Under the pieces are notes generated by a model. The model worked only from the letters and a program-made list of their open reading frames with translations, was not told the origin of the DNA and did no database searches. Made by a program: the position numbers and the translations under genes. This document shows, in pieces, positions 1-7,962 of a stretch of 64,000 nucleotides of DNA. How positions within the stretch are numbered: position 1 is the stretch's first letter; the number at the start of each line of letters is the position of its first letter. Origin of the DNA: JALHMQ01 sp037441125 (GTDB lineage Bacteria > Pseudomonadota > Gammaproteobacteria > Burkholderiales > Burkholderiaceae_F); contig JBBIST010000001.1 in NCBI GenBank assembly GCA_037441125.1, forward strand, positions 76,140-140,139, in the 5' to 3' direction.

Positions 1-58
1 CAGGTCGATCACTCACGAAAGAGGGGCCGAACATCGGCGGCTTGTAGTCGTAGGTCAT
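1..58 (-). CDS. Start of an unidentified gene, cut by the window edge
   Basis: On the minus strand an ATG at 56-58 overlaps the TGA of hepT (ATGA overlap) and opens a frame without stop to position 1. The 19 visible residues begin MTYDYKPPMFGPSFV. This arrangement suggests translational coupling to the HepT-MntA pair. Too little is visible to name a function, and the frame may not be real. Confidence 0.4.
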   Translation of the reverse strand, partial: MTYDYKPPMFGPSFVSDRP

Positions 59-441
59 GGTTCCGTCCCATGGTCGTTGCGGCTTTCGTTGTCGGCATCC
101 TGGCGTCCGGCAGGCAATTGCTTGAGCAGTTCCGGCAGCGCTGTCTGCACGGTGTTCCACACCACGTCGAGGTTGACTTCAAAGTACCCGTGGGCGATGC
201 GGTTGCGCATGCCGCGCATGTTTCGCCACTGTACTTCGGGATGCGCCTGCGCAAACTCGGCGTAGCCGTCCATCACCTTCGTGGCGGCTTCGCCGATGAT
301 GATGAGGCTCATGATGACGGCCTGCTGGGTACGCTTGTCCTCAAGGAAGTCGTCTTTGGCCAAGCCAGCGACGAAGCCGCACGCATCGGTCGCGGCCTGC
401 CGCATATGGTCGAGGTAATCGGCCAGGCGGCTATCGCTCAT
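55..441 (-). CDS. hepT: HepT-like HEPN ribonuclease toxin (DUF86)
   Basis: This 128-residue protein is the toxin of a HepT-MntA module. It carries the complete HEPN signature R-X4-H-X-Y (R79, H84, Y86, seen as RNRIAHGY) near the C-terminus, which is the RNase active site of the family. In studied pairs the tyrosine is the residue modified with AMP by the cognate MntA. The start overlaps the stop of the upstream nucleotidyltransferase gene by four bases (438-441), the usual operon layout. The cellular RNA target cannot be read from the sequence. Length and motif are as expected, so the call is firm. Confidence 0.9.
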   Translation of the reverse strand: MSDSRLADYLDHMRQAATDACGFVAGLAKDDFLEDKRTQQAVIMSLIIIGEAATKVMDGYAEFAQAHPEVQWRNMRGMRNRIAHGYFEVNLDVVWNTVQTALPELLKQLPAGRQDADNESRNDHGTEP

Positions 442-734
442 ATCGGCCGTGCCTCTGCGAGCACCGTGGCCCGGAACTTCGGCGGCAGGTCAGCCGGTGT
501 CAGCAGATCGACGTGGATGCCGAGCAACGCTTCCAGCTCCTCTTGCAAGCCGCCCAAATCGAACAGCGTCGCGCCGGGCAGCGCATCGACCAGCAGATCG
601 AGGTCGCTGCCCTCCCGGTCGTTGCCGTGCAGCACCGAGCCGAAGACGCGCGGGTTCGCCGCGCGGAAGCGGCCTGTCGCTTCGCGCACTGCGCTTCGCT
701 TCAGGTCGAGCACAACGGACGGTCGCATGGGCAT
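438..734 (-). CDS. mntA: MntA-like minimal nucleotidyltransferase antitoxin
   Basis: A 98-residue minimal nucleotidyltransferase with the intact GSX10DXD motif (G32-S33, D44, D46; FGSVLHGNDREGSDLDL). In the HepT-MntA family this enzyme transfers AMP from ATP to the HepT tyrosine and so neutralises the toxin. It is co-transcribed with hepT and overlaps it by four bases. The first ATG (734) directly abuts an AGAAGGG Shine-Dalgarno; the second ATG two codons in (728) has better spacing and may be the real start. The pair lies at the end of the polysaccharide operon, only five bases after the broken gene at 740-1030, which suggests later insertion. Confidence 0.88.
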   Translation of the reverse strand: MPMRPSVVLDLKRSAVREATGRFRAANPRVFGSVLHGNDREGSDLDLLVDALPGATLFDLGGLQEELEALLGIHVDLLTPADLPPKFRATVLAEARPI

Positions 735-739
735 CCCTT

Positions 740-1030
740 CTAATCGAAACTCGTTGAGCTGCTATGCGCTTTCCCGAGCCGAAAGTCGATCGGCAGGCGG
801 CGCTTTGCAGCTCGCCGGCATGCGACCGACAGCAGCGGCTCATTGATATCGAGCGCGCGAACGCGGTGCCCCAGCGCGGCCCACAGCATGGCTTGCGTGC
901 CGTCGCCGCAGCCGATAGCCACGACGAAGTGATTGCGAAGATACTCCTCGTCGTGGCGCACGCTGCGTGCGGCCACTGCGAGTTTGCCGGGCATCAGCGA
1001 GACGATGCGGTCAATGAGAATGAAGCGCAC
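740..1030 (-). pseudogene. Chimera: FabZ-like dehydratase N-terminus joined to a methyltransferase fragment
   Basis: The 96-residue frame (GTG start) has two unrelated halves. Residues 1-35 (FILIDRIVSLMPGKLAVAA to LRNHF) look like the start of a FabZ/FabA-type 3-hydroxyacyl-ACP dehydratase and break off at the catalytic His-Phe of the GHFP motif. From residue 36 the sequence is a class I SAM-methyltransferase core (VVAIGCGDGTQA, then ALDIN as acidic motif II), which itself stops after about 60 residues without the rest of the fold. The junction is near position 925. A FabZ-like step fits the neighbouring ACP, ketoreductase and KASIII, so I infer that a deletion removed the rest of a dehydratase and the start of a methyltransferase gene. 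Neither half can be a complete enzyme. An assembly join is the alternative. Confidence 0.75.
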
Positions 1031-1045
1031 GGCCGCTGCACCGCC

Positions 1046-1288
1046 TCAAGCGTCTTCCAACTTGCCGTGGCGACGCAAGACCTGGAGTACATCGCCGACC
1101 CGCTTCATCGCGTCGATGTCCTTTTCCGAGAGGTGGATGTCGAACTTTTCGTCGAAGCCGGCGATGAGGGTCAGCGTCCCGAGCGAATCCCAGCCCGGGA
1201 TGTCGGTGCGCATGGTCGCGGCGGTCAGCGTACCGGCACCTTGCTCGAAGATCTCGGCGATCCAGTTCAGCGCGTCCTGCGTTTTCAA
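1046..1288 (-). CDS. Acyl carrier protein (first copy)
   Basis: An 80-residue acyl carrier protein with the phosphopantetheine site Ser35 in GWDSLGTL. It would carry the growing acyl chain for the adjacent ketoreductase and KASIII. The start is a TTG preceded by CGGAG seven bases upstream; no ATG is available in frame. It lies 31 bases after the ketoreductase stop and 15 bases before the dehydratase-like chimera. It differs in sequence from the second ACP at 5719-5973, so each probably has its own partner. It belongs to a dedicated, not the housekeeping, fatty-acid set, as no fabD, fabF or plsX is nearby. Confidence 0.9.
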   Translation of the reverse strand: MKTQDALNWIAEIFEQGAGTLTAATMRTDIPGWDSLGTLTLIAGFDEKFDIHLSEKDIDAMKRVGDVLQVLRRHGKLEDA

Positions 1289-1319
1289 GTGTGTTCTCCG
1301 TCGGGTTCGTGCGTGCCTG

Positions 1320-2093
1320 CTACTGCGCCGTCATGCCGCCATCGACGGCAAGGTCGGCGCCCGTGATCCAACGCACTGCAGGTGCGAGCAGAAAGACGAT
1401 GGCCCGGGCCACGTCTTCCGGCTGGCCGATGCCCAGCGGGTGCGCCGCTTTGATGCGCTCCACGTGCTCGGCCGAAAGCATTCGCAGCGCCTGCTCGGTC
1501 ATCGGCGTGAACACGAGACCCGGCGAGACGCTGTTGACGCGAATCCGCCGGCGCGCCAACTCGATGGCCATCGCGCGCACCGCGGCGCAAGCCGCGCCCT
1601 TTGTCGCGCAGTACCCGATCTGGCCTGGCACGCCCACGTGGCCATAGGCGGAAGACACGAAAACCAGACTGCCGCCCTCGTCCACGTGCACGTCGCGCCG
1701 GCACACGGCCCGCGCCAGTTCGAGGCCGGCAAGCAGGTTGACGTTCAACTGTGCCTGCATCACCTCAGGCGTGTTGGCATGCAGGGGCCGCGTTTCGACG
1801 ATTCCGGCCGCATGGCACAGTCCGTAGATCGGGCCGGTGTCCTGGCGTAAGCGGACCACCGCCGGCACGATCCCGTCGACCTGCGCAAGATCGAGCGGCA
1901 GCACGCGATGCTCGGCTTGCCCGAGCAGTGCGGCAGTTTCTGCCAGCCGCTTCTCGTTGCGCCCGGTCAGGATCAGTCGCGCGCCGTACTTGGCCAGTTC
2001 GACGGCCGCCGCGCGGCCGAGCCCCGACGAGGCACCCGACACCAGTACCCAACGCCCGGCGAAGTCGAGGAAGGAGTCTTGGTCATTTGCCAT
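1320..2093 (-). CDS. SDR-family 3-oxoacyl-ACP reductase
   Basis: A 257-residue classical short-chain dehydrogenase. It has the NAD(P) motif GASSGLG (20-26), the NxA-type CHAAG strand, catalytic Ser148 and the Tyr161-X3-Lys165 pair (YCATK), and the C-terminal VDGGM seen in FabG-like enzymes. It probably reduces a 3-oxoacyl group on an ACP to the 3-hydroxy form, using the product of the neighbouring KASIII. The stop codon of the KASIII gene overlaps its start by 11 bases. FabG-type assignment rests mainly on context; sugar or alcohol substrates are possible for SDRs. Confidence 0.85.
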   Translation of the reverse strand: MANDQDSFLDFAGRWVLVSGASSGLGRAAAVELAKYGARLILTGRNEKRLAETAALLGQAEHRVLPLDLAQVDGIVPAVVRLRQDTGPIYGLCHAAGIVETRPLHANTPEVMQAQLNVNLLAGLELARAVCRRDVHVDEGGSLVFVSSAYGHVGVPGQIGYCATKGAACAAVRAMAIELARRRIRVNSVSPGLVFTPMTEQALRMLSAEHVERIKAAHPLGIGQPEDVARAIVFLLAPAVRWITGADLAVDGGMTAQ

Positions 2094-3129
2094 GTTGCGG
2101 CCACTCCGTATGAACCATGCGCGCTTGTGGTTCGAGCGTCAGAAACGCCGAGCCCCACGACAGGCCGACACCGTAACCGAGTAGCATCAGTCGCAGGCTT
2201 CGACCGGCCGGTCGCTCGAGCCGGCCCTGAGTGATGGTCAATGGGACCGACGGTCCGCCGGTGTTGCCGAAGTGTTCGAGGATGATCGGCACCTTATCGG
2301 GTGCCAGTCCCACTTTTTTGACCAGGTGGTTCATGATGAATCTATTCGACTGGTGCAGGATGAAGTAGTCGACTTCGTCCTTGTCGGTCGCCGCCGCCTG
2401 CAACGTGTCGCGGATCAACGGTGCAATCACGCGCAAAGTGAAGTTGAACACGTTCGAGCCGTTCATTGCCACGCAATGCTGCCGCGGGTCGGCATTGAAG
2501 CGGTCGCGAAAGCCGCCGGCCGGGATGATGAGATCGTCATAGCCCGCTCCGTCGGTGTGAAGGATGAAAAACCAGTCGGCCTGCTCGTCTCCGCCAGGAC
2601 GCCGCTCGAGAAGCGTGGCCGAGCCGGCGTCGCCGAACAGCAGGGCAACGGAGCGGTCTGCGCGGTCGGCATAGCGGGTCGGCGTCTCGCCGTTGAGCAG
2701 CAGAACGCGCCGGTGGTTCGGCGTCGACAACAGCGCGGCTGCCAGCCACAGGCCGTAGACGTAGGCTGAGCAACCGAGGTTCAAATCGAAAGCTGCGCAC
2801 GAAGTCGACAAGCCCAGGCGCTGCTGCAAGAGGCAACTGGTCGACGGCATGAAGTAGTCGGGCGTCTGGGTCGCCATGATCAGTACGTCAATCGTGCTTC
2901 GGTCGCACGCCAACTCCTCGAGCAATCTGTCGGCGGCGGCAAAGCACAGGTCCGAACTGCATGTGCTGTTGTCGGCGACCCGACGTGTCGCGACGCCCGC
3001 CATACCGACGACTTTGCGCACTTCTTCGGGCGCAAACTCGGTGGTGTCGGTAATGTTGTCGAAGCGCCTTTCCGGCACGCAGGTTGCAATGCCCGCGATG
3101 CGCGGCCCTGGCAGCCGGGCTTGTGACAT
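2083..3129 (-). CDS. 3-oxoacyl-ACP synthase III (KASIII/FabH-like)
   Basis: A 348-residue ketosynthase III. The catalytic triad is visible: Cys120 (LNLGCSAYVYGL), His259 (YFILHQSN) and Asn289 (FGNTGG). This class condenses an acyl-CoA with malonyl-ACP, or in some pathways moves acyl groups. The ATG has a GGAGA Shine-Dalgarno, and the gene is two bases from the NadE-like gene upstream. ACP, KASIII and ketoreductase together also occur in the flagellin-glycosylation island of Pseudomonas aeruginosa a-type strains, where they are thought to provide a short hydroxyacyl group on an amino sugar. A similar role is my inference here. Confidence 0.9.
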   Translation of the reverse strand: MSQARLPGPRIAGIATCVPERRFDNITDTTEFAPEEVRKVVGMAGVATRRVADNSTCSSDLCFAAADRLLEELACDRSTIDVLIMATQTPDYFMPSTSCLLQQRLGLSTSCAAFDLNLGCSAYVYGLWLAAALLSTPNHRRVLLLNGETPTRYADRADRSVALLFGDAGSATLLERRPGGDEQADWFFILHTDGAGYDDLIIPAGGFRDRFNADPRQHCVAMNGSNVFNFTLRVIAPLIRDTLQAAATDKDEVDYFILHQSNRFIMNHLVKKVGLAPDKVPIILEHFGNTGGPSVPLTITQGRLERPAGRSLRLMLLGYGVGLSWGSAFLTLEPQARMVHTEWPQHGK

Positions 3130-3131
3130 GT

Positions 3132-4148
3132 TCAGTCTCCAGAGTAGCGGTTGGCCGTATCGGGTACCTCGGCGATCGATTCCAGCAGCAGCGGAGCAAG
3201 ATGCTGGTAGCGGGTGGCGCTGCGTTTGGCGCGGATGTCGCGGAACACGCGTTCAACCTGTCCGCCGGTCAGGCCGGCCGCCAGAGCCACTTCCTGCGGT
3301 GAGTGCCCGTGATTCAAGCCATAAAGGCACAGATCCATTTGTGCATAGGGCAGCGGAAAGTAGAACTCCTCCTGAGTTTGGCTCAGCGAGTAGGTATCGG
3401 TCGACGGCGGGCGGCGGCGGATCTCCGGTGGTATGCCCAGGTATTCAGCCAACTGGTAGACCTGCGACTTGTACAGATGGGCGATGGGCTTCAGATCAGC
3501 GGTGCCGTCGCCGTTCTTGACGAAAAACCCTTGGTCGTACTCGAGGCGGTTGGGAGTGCCGATCACCGCGTAGTTCAATCGGTCCGCATGGAAATACTCC
3601 AACATCTTGCGCACTCGCTGCTTGAAGTTGGTTGCAGCGACAATTCCCAGGTATGCGGTCGCCGTCAGTCGCGTCGTAATCTGCCTTCCGTCGGGCGTCT
3701 GTACGACCAGTGAGAACACCCGATACGGCGATCCGTCGCTCAATTGCGACAGCGCGATCTTGCACCTGAAGTCCGCCCTGTAGTCGGGAATGACCTCCCG
3801 GATACTGTCATCGCGACGGCGGTAACTGCCGGCGGCATCGAGGATGGGTGTGATGTCTTCGACTCGGTAGGTCACACCTAGCGCATCGGCCACCTTGTGC
3901 CCGAGCTCGACGCTCTCCGGCGAGCATTCGCGCTCCGGCATCAGGAGGGCGAAAACCCTATCTTTGCCGAGTGCCCGGGCACACAACGCGGCGACCACGC
4001 TGCTGTCGACCCCTCCGGAAAGGCCGAGCACGGCGCCCCTGCGCCGCAACTGCTGCAGCACCCGATCGCGAATCGCCGCGCAAATGCGTTCGACGGTCTC
4101 GGCAGCGTCCAGCCTGAGCACATCGGCCGAGAACCCAGAACTGCTCAT
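3132..4148 (-). CDS. NadE-like PP-loop ATPase/amide ligase
   Basis: A 338-residue protein with the ATP-pyrophosphatase loop SGGVDSS (44-50) and the general fold of ammonia-dependent NAD synthetase, including the PPSTDTYSLSQTQEEFYF segment. It is longer than housekeeping NadE (about 275 residues), through a C-terminal helical extension after that segment, and it lacks an N-terminal glutaminase domain. Such NadE-like proteins recur in surface-glycan clusters, where an amidation of a carboxylate other than nicotinate adenine dinucleotide is plausible. It overlaps the AMP-ligase gene upstream by four bases (4145-4148), which supports a shared pathway. Substrate unknown; true NAD synthesis cannot be excluded. 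Confidence 0.75.
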   Translation of the reverse strand: MSSSGFSADVLRLDAAETVERICAAIRDRVLQQLRRRGAVLGLSGGVDSSVVAALCARALGKDRVFALLMPERECSPESVELGHKVADALGVTYRVEDITPILDAAGSYRRRDDSIREVIPDYRADFRCKIALSQLSDGSPYRVFSLVVQTPDGRQITTRLTATAYLGIVAATNFKQRVRKMLEYFHADRLNYAVIGTPNRLEYDQGFFVKNGDGTADLKPIAHLYKSQVYQLAEYLGIPPEIRRRPPSTDTYSLSQTQEEFYFPLPYAQMDLCLYGLNHGHSPQEVALAAGLTGGQVERVFRDIRAKRSATRYQHLAPLLLESIAEVPDTANRYSGD

Positions 4149-5707
4149 CGGTTCGCGTCCTCGGCGTGAGCCAGTTGTCGCTTGTCGATCTTGCCTGTGG
4201 GAGTTTGAGGCAGTTGATCACGAAACTCCACCACCTTCGGCACCATGTGGTCCTCCAGGTGGCGGGCACAGTGCCGCAGTACCTCCTCCTCGGTCAGACG
4301 CCAGCCTACACGCGGACTGATCACTGCCTTGACCGCCTGGCCGAGAACCGGATCGGGTACGCCGATGACCGCCGCCATGCCTACGCCGGGCAGCGAATAC
4401 AGAACGTTCTCGACCTCCTTCGGGCTGACCTTCTCGCCGCGGCTCTTGATGATGTCGTCGCGTCTGCCGGACCAGTACAGATAGCCTTCGTCGTCCATGC
4501 GAAACAAGTCGCCCGTGTGAAGAACCCGCTCGCCGGGAACCGGGCCGGGGCGCAGGACCTGGTCCGTTTCCTGCGGCAGCTTCCAGTAGCCGCGCATGAC
4601 GTTCGCGCCTCTGACGACCAGTTCACCGACTTCGCCGGGCGGCAGCCGCCGTCCGAGTTCATCGACGATGTAGACCTCGACGTTCGGCATCGCCTTACCC
4701 ACCGATGTCGGGCGCTTGTCCAACTCATCGGGCGGCAGGTACGAAACTCGCTTGCACTCCGTCAGGCCGAACATCGAGTACAGCCTGACGTCGGGGAACG
4801 CCTGTCGCAACCTTGCGATGTGCTCGGTGGGCAGCGCCGCTCCGGTATTGGTGATGTAGCGCAGCGAAGGACACCGGTAGTCTGCGAGATCCAGTTGCAG
4901 CAAGATGGCCGATATCGTTGGCACGATCGGAAAGCCGGTGACGCGTTCGCTGACCAGACGCTGCATGACCGCATGCGGATAGGCGAATGACCTCTCCAGC
5001 ACGACCGTGCCTCCGACCTTTGCCGCCATCAGCACCTGATACAGGCCGTAATCGAAGGACAGCGGCAGGACGTTCAGGATGACGTCTTCGGCGCGATTCT
5101 CGAGGTAGGTCGTGATCGAAGTCGCCGCCGCCACCATGTTCTGGTGCGTCAGCATCACGCCCTTCGGCATGCCGGTGGAACCCGACGTGTAGATCAGCGC
5201 GGCAAGATCGATGTCGATGCAGCGCTTCGCCGGTGGTACCAAGCGCCGGGGCTGTCCGATCATCAGGCTCGCCCATGGCGTCACCCTGGTCGCGCCGAAG
5301 TCACTGGGTTTCGCGGCCGAACCGACCGCCACGACCGACGCCAGATGTACGGGCGGCGCAGGATGACTTGCCAATTCGTCGAGCTTGCGGACTCCGGTCA
5401 CCAGCACACGCGACTCGGAATCGTTCAGTACGAAGATCAGTTTGTCCGCCTTCGTCGTTGGATTGATCATTACGAACACGCCGCCGGCCTTCAGCACGGC
5501 AAACACAGAAACCACTGCTTCGACCGAGTTGTCGAGGCAGATCGCGACCCTGTCTCCGCGTGCAACGCCCAAGTCGATCAGCGCATGCGCGACCTGGTTC
5601 GATTGCTGCTCCAGGTCGCGGTAGGACAGACGCGCGGCACCACAGACGAGCGCGATCTTGTCCGGGTGCTCGGCAAAGCTGTGCTCAAGAAACGCTTCGA
5701 GCTGCAC
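4145..5707 (-). CDS. AMP-forming acyl-CoA/acyl-ACP ligase
   Basis: A 520-residue adenylate-forming enzyme. Core motifs are the P-loop YTSGSTGMPKG (173-183), the HTGDLFRMDDEGYLYW region, the hinge GRRDDIIKSRGEKV and the catalytic lysine in PTGKIDKRQL near the C-terminus. It should activate a carboxylic acid as acyl-AMP and load it on CoA or on the ACP encoded 11 bases upstream (5719-5973). Size and type resemble the AMP ligases linked to exosortase A systems, which fits the PEP-CTERM genes on the other side of this locus, but the PLP decarboxylase usual beside those is absent. GTG start with GAGGGG eight bases upstream. Confidence 0.88.
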   Translation of the reverse strand: MQLEAFLEHSFAEHPDKIALVCGAARLSYRDLEQQSNQVAHALIDLGVARGDRVAICLDNSVEAVVSVFAVLKAGGVFVMINPTTKADKLIFVLNDSESRVLVTGVRKLDELASHPAPPVHLASVVAVGSAAKPSDFGATRVTPWASLMIGQPRRLVPPAKRCIDIDLAALIYTSGSTGMPKGVMLTHQNMVAAATSITTYLENRAEDVILNVLPLSFDYGLYQVLMAAKVGGTVVLERSFAYPHAVMQRLVSERVTGFPIVPTISAILLQLDLADYRCPSLRYITNTGAALPTEHIARLRQAFPDVRLYSMFGLTECKRVSYLPPDELDKRPTSVGKAMPNVEVYIVDELGRRLPPGEVGELVVRGANVMRGYWKLPQETDQVLRPGPVPGERVLHTGDLFRMDDEGYLYWSGRRDDIIKSRGEKVSPKEVENVLYSLPGVGMAAVIGVPDPVLGQAVKAVISPRVGWRLTEEEVLRHCARHLEDHMVPKVVEFRDQLPQTPTGKIDKRQLAHAEDANR

Positions 5708-5718
5708 GTGTCGGCCCC

Positions 5719-5973
5719 TCAGGCGTCACCGTTCTTGCGCCGGATGTATGCAGCCACAGCGTTAATCGTGTCGAGGTTCTCGGGCAGCAGTTCGGCGTCC
5801 TTTACCTTCAATCCGAAGCTTTGCTCGAGGAACGTAACGAGTTCCAGAACTCCGGTCGAGTCAATAATGCCGAGTTCGAGAAAGGAGTCGTCGGCGGCAG
5901 GGGTGCGGCTCTCATCGCCGAACAAAAAGTTCTCGATGATGAAGCTGCGGATGATCTGCTCGATGCCCTGCAT
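5719..5973 (-). CDS. Acyl carrier protein (second copy)
   Basis: An 84-residue carrier protein with Ser39 in GIIDSTGVLEL as the phosphopantetheine site. Its ATG overlaps the TGA of asnB (ATGA), and the AMP-ligase gene begins 11 bases downstream, so ligase and carrier are probably made together and act as a pair: the ligase would load this ACP. A longer open frame in the same phase extends upstream to 6486, but it only reads across asnB in another frame; the coupled ATG is the convincing start. Confidence 0.9.
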   Translation of the reverse strand: MQGIEQIIRSFIIENFLFGDESRTPAADDSFLELGIIDSTGVLELVTFLEQSFGLKVKDAELLPENLDTINAVAAYIRRKNGDA

Positions 5974-7916
5974 CAAACCGCTCCCGTCGATACGCAATTG
6001 AACTGCCGTGCGAGAAGCTGCGTCGACAGGATGCCGACGAACGCCATGTTGTCCGCAGCGCCGATCAACCGGCCCCGCAGCGCCTTCTGATAGAGCATGC
6101 TCACGGCCAACGGATCGAACAAACCGGTCTGCCGCACGCTCACCGGCGACAGCGCTTCCGCGACATACTCGGCGCGGGCTTGGCCGCGCTGAACGTCGAT
6201 GAAACTTGCCGCATCCGGTGCGCGATATGGTTGCTTCGGCCGCCGGCGCACAGACTCCGGCACGAGGTGCGTGGCCGCGCGCTTCAGAATGTACTTTTCG
6301 TTGAGCACCTTCATCTTCAGAGAAGCGGGCAGTCGGCTGCCGAATTCGATCACCCGGTGATCCAGGAACGGGAAGCGTCCTTCGACCGAGTGTGCCATCG
6401 CCACGCGATCGCCCTGTGACGACAGGATGTAGCCGGGCAGCAGCATGCTGGCCTCCAGGTACTGCGCCCGGCCAAGCTCGCTCCACGACTTGAACGACGA
6501 CGGCAGACAGGTCGCCAACTCATGATAAGAGTCGCCACGGGCCTGCTGCGCGCGCACGTCGTCCGAGAAGAAGGCCTTCGCCCTCGATGTCAATTCCCAG
6601 CGTGGCAGGTGCGAGAAGAACGGACTCGCCAGATCGTTAGTGCTGACGCGAAAGAAGCTGCCGCGGTAGGAATCCGACTGCGCTCGGAGATGTGGCAGGT
6701 ATGGATAGAGGCGGCGCAGCAGCAGTGGCCGCCAGTTCGACGCCGATTGCCGGCCCCAGAACCGGCGGATCTTCGCCTCCTTAAAGATGTCGTAGCCGCC
6801 CAAGAACTCATCGGCACCCTCGCCGGTCAGCACGACCTTGTAGGACGCCCCGCGAACCAGCGCAGACAGCAGATAAAGAGGCGCAGGCGCCGTCCTCAGC
6901 AGGGGTTGCTCGGCATGGCGCACAACGTCCGGGAAGACGCGGCAGATGTCGGCCTTGCTGCAGCGTAGCGTCTCATGCGCCGTCGACAACGATGCGGCAA
7001 CCTCCTGCTGGTAGTTGCTCTCGTCGAACTCAGCGTCCTCGAATGCAACCGAGAAGGTCCGCACGCGCCCTCCGGAACAGCGCTGCGCGAGCGCGGTCAC
7101 CAACGACGAGTCAAGGCCTCCGCTCAGATAGGCACCCACCGGCACGTCGGATCTAAGGCGAAGGCGTGTCGCGTCGGCCAGGAGGTGTTCCAGTCGAGCC
7201 GCCGCGTCGACTTCGCTGACCACCTCCTCTGCAGTGGCGAAGTCGTGCTGCCAGTACGGCCAAATCCGCATCCGACCGTCCTGCAGCACCAACGAGTGTG
7301 CGGGCGGCAGTTGCCGCACGTTGCTGAAGAACGTCCTCGGCGGCAGCGGGCACCAGAACGTGAAGATCTGATCAAGCGCATCGAGATCGACCGTTGCCGC
7401 GACCGCCGGGTGGCACAGAACAGCCTTCGCCTCGGATGCGAAGACAAAGGCCTTCGGCGTATCGGCATAAAAGAACGGGCGGACACCCGCGCGGTCGCGC
7501 GATGCGAACAGCTTGCGCTGGTGGCTGTCCCAGATCGCGAAGGCCCAATCGCCGTTGAAACGATCGACGCAGTCGTCGCCGTAGACCTCGTACATCTGCA
7601 GAACGACTTCGGTGTCCGACTGGGTCGCGAACTTGCGTCCCTGGCGCATCAACTCGGCGCGCAGTTCGAGGTAGTTGAAGATCTCGCCGTTGAACGTGAT
7701 CCGGATCGAACCGTCGGCATTGGCCATCGGCTGCCTGCCGGAAGCAAGGTCAATGATGCTCAGCCGCGCATGTGCCAGTCCGACGGAACCATCGCTGTCC
7801 AGATGAACACCGGTCTCGTCCGGGCCGCGATAGCGAATCGTCGCGATCATCCGTTCGAGCTGCTCGCGCCGAACGGAATCCCCAGCAAAGCTCACGATAC
7901 CCGCGATTCCGCACAC
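5973..7916 (-). CDS. asnB: Glutamine-hydrolysing asparagine synthase family amidotransferase
   Basis: A 647-residue class II glutamine amidotransferase. The GTG start is followed at once by Cys2 (MCGIAGI), the glutaminase nucleophile after Met removal; RGPDETG (30-36) and the NGEIFNY loop complete that domain. The synthetase domain has the PP-loop SGGLDSS (265-271). Family members make asparagine or amidate other carboxylates such as uronic acids and carrier-bound acids in surface-glycan clusters. Asparagine synthase-like genes are also part of exosortase-linked exopolysaccharide loci. Placement next to ACP, ligase and thioesterase argues for a dedicated substrate; two NDP-uronic acid dehydrogenases in the window offer an alternative one. 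Confidence 0.88.
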   Translation of the reverse strand: MCGIAGIVSFAGDSVRREQLERMIATIRYRGPDETGVHLDSDGSVGLAHARLSIIDLASGRQPMANADGSIRITFNGEIFNYLELRAELMRQGRKFATQSDTEVVLQMYEVYGDDCVDRFNGDWAFAIWDSHQRKLFASRDRAGVRPFFYADTPKAFVFASEAKAVLCHPAVAATVDLDALDQIFTFWCPLPPRTFFSNVRQLPPAHSLVLQDGRMRIWPYWQHDFATAEEVVSEVDAAARLEHLLADATRLRLRSDVPVGAYLSGGLDSSLVTALAQRCSGGRVRTFSVAFEDAEFDESNYQQEVAASLSTAHETLRCSKADICRVFPDVVRHAEQPLLRTAPAPLYLLSALVRGASYKVVLTGEGADEFLGGYDIFKEAKIRRFWGRQSASNWRPLLLRRLYPYLPHLRAQSDSYRGSFFRVSTNDLASPFFSHLPRWELTSRAKAFFSDDVRAQQARGDSYHELATCLPSSFKSWSELGRAQYLEASMLLPGYILSSQGDRVAMAHSVEGRFPFLDHRVIEFGSRLPASLKMKVLNEKYILKRAATHLVPESVRRRPKQPYRAPDAASFIDVQRGQARAEYVAEALSPVSVRQTGLFDPLAVSMLYQKALRGRLIGAADNMAFVGILSTQLLARQFNCVSTGAV

Positions 7917-7962
7917 GTTTCCGCCTCAACTGCCTGCAGGGCTCTGCCTGAACATTCGGCGC

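Noticed and set aside
3132..4148. Housekeeping NAD synthetase
   Set aside because: Operon context and C-terminal extension argue for a pathway-specific paralogue, although not conclusively.
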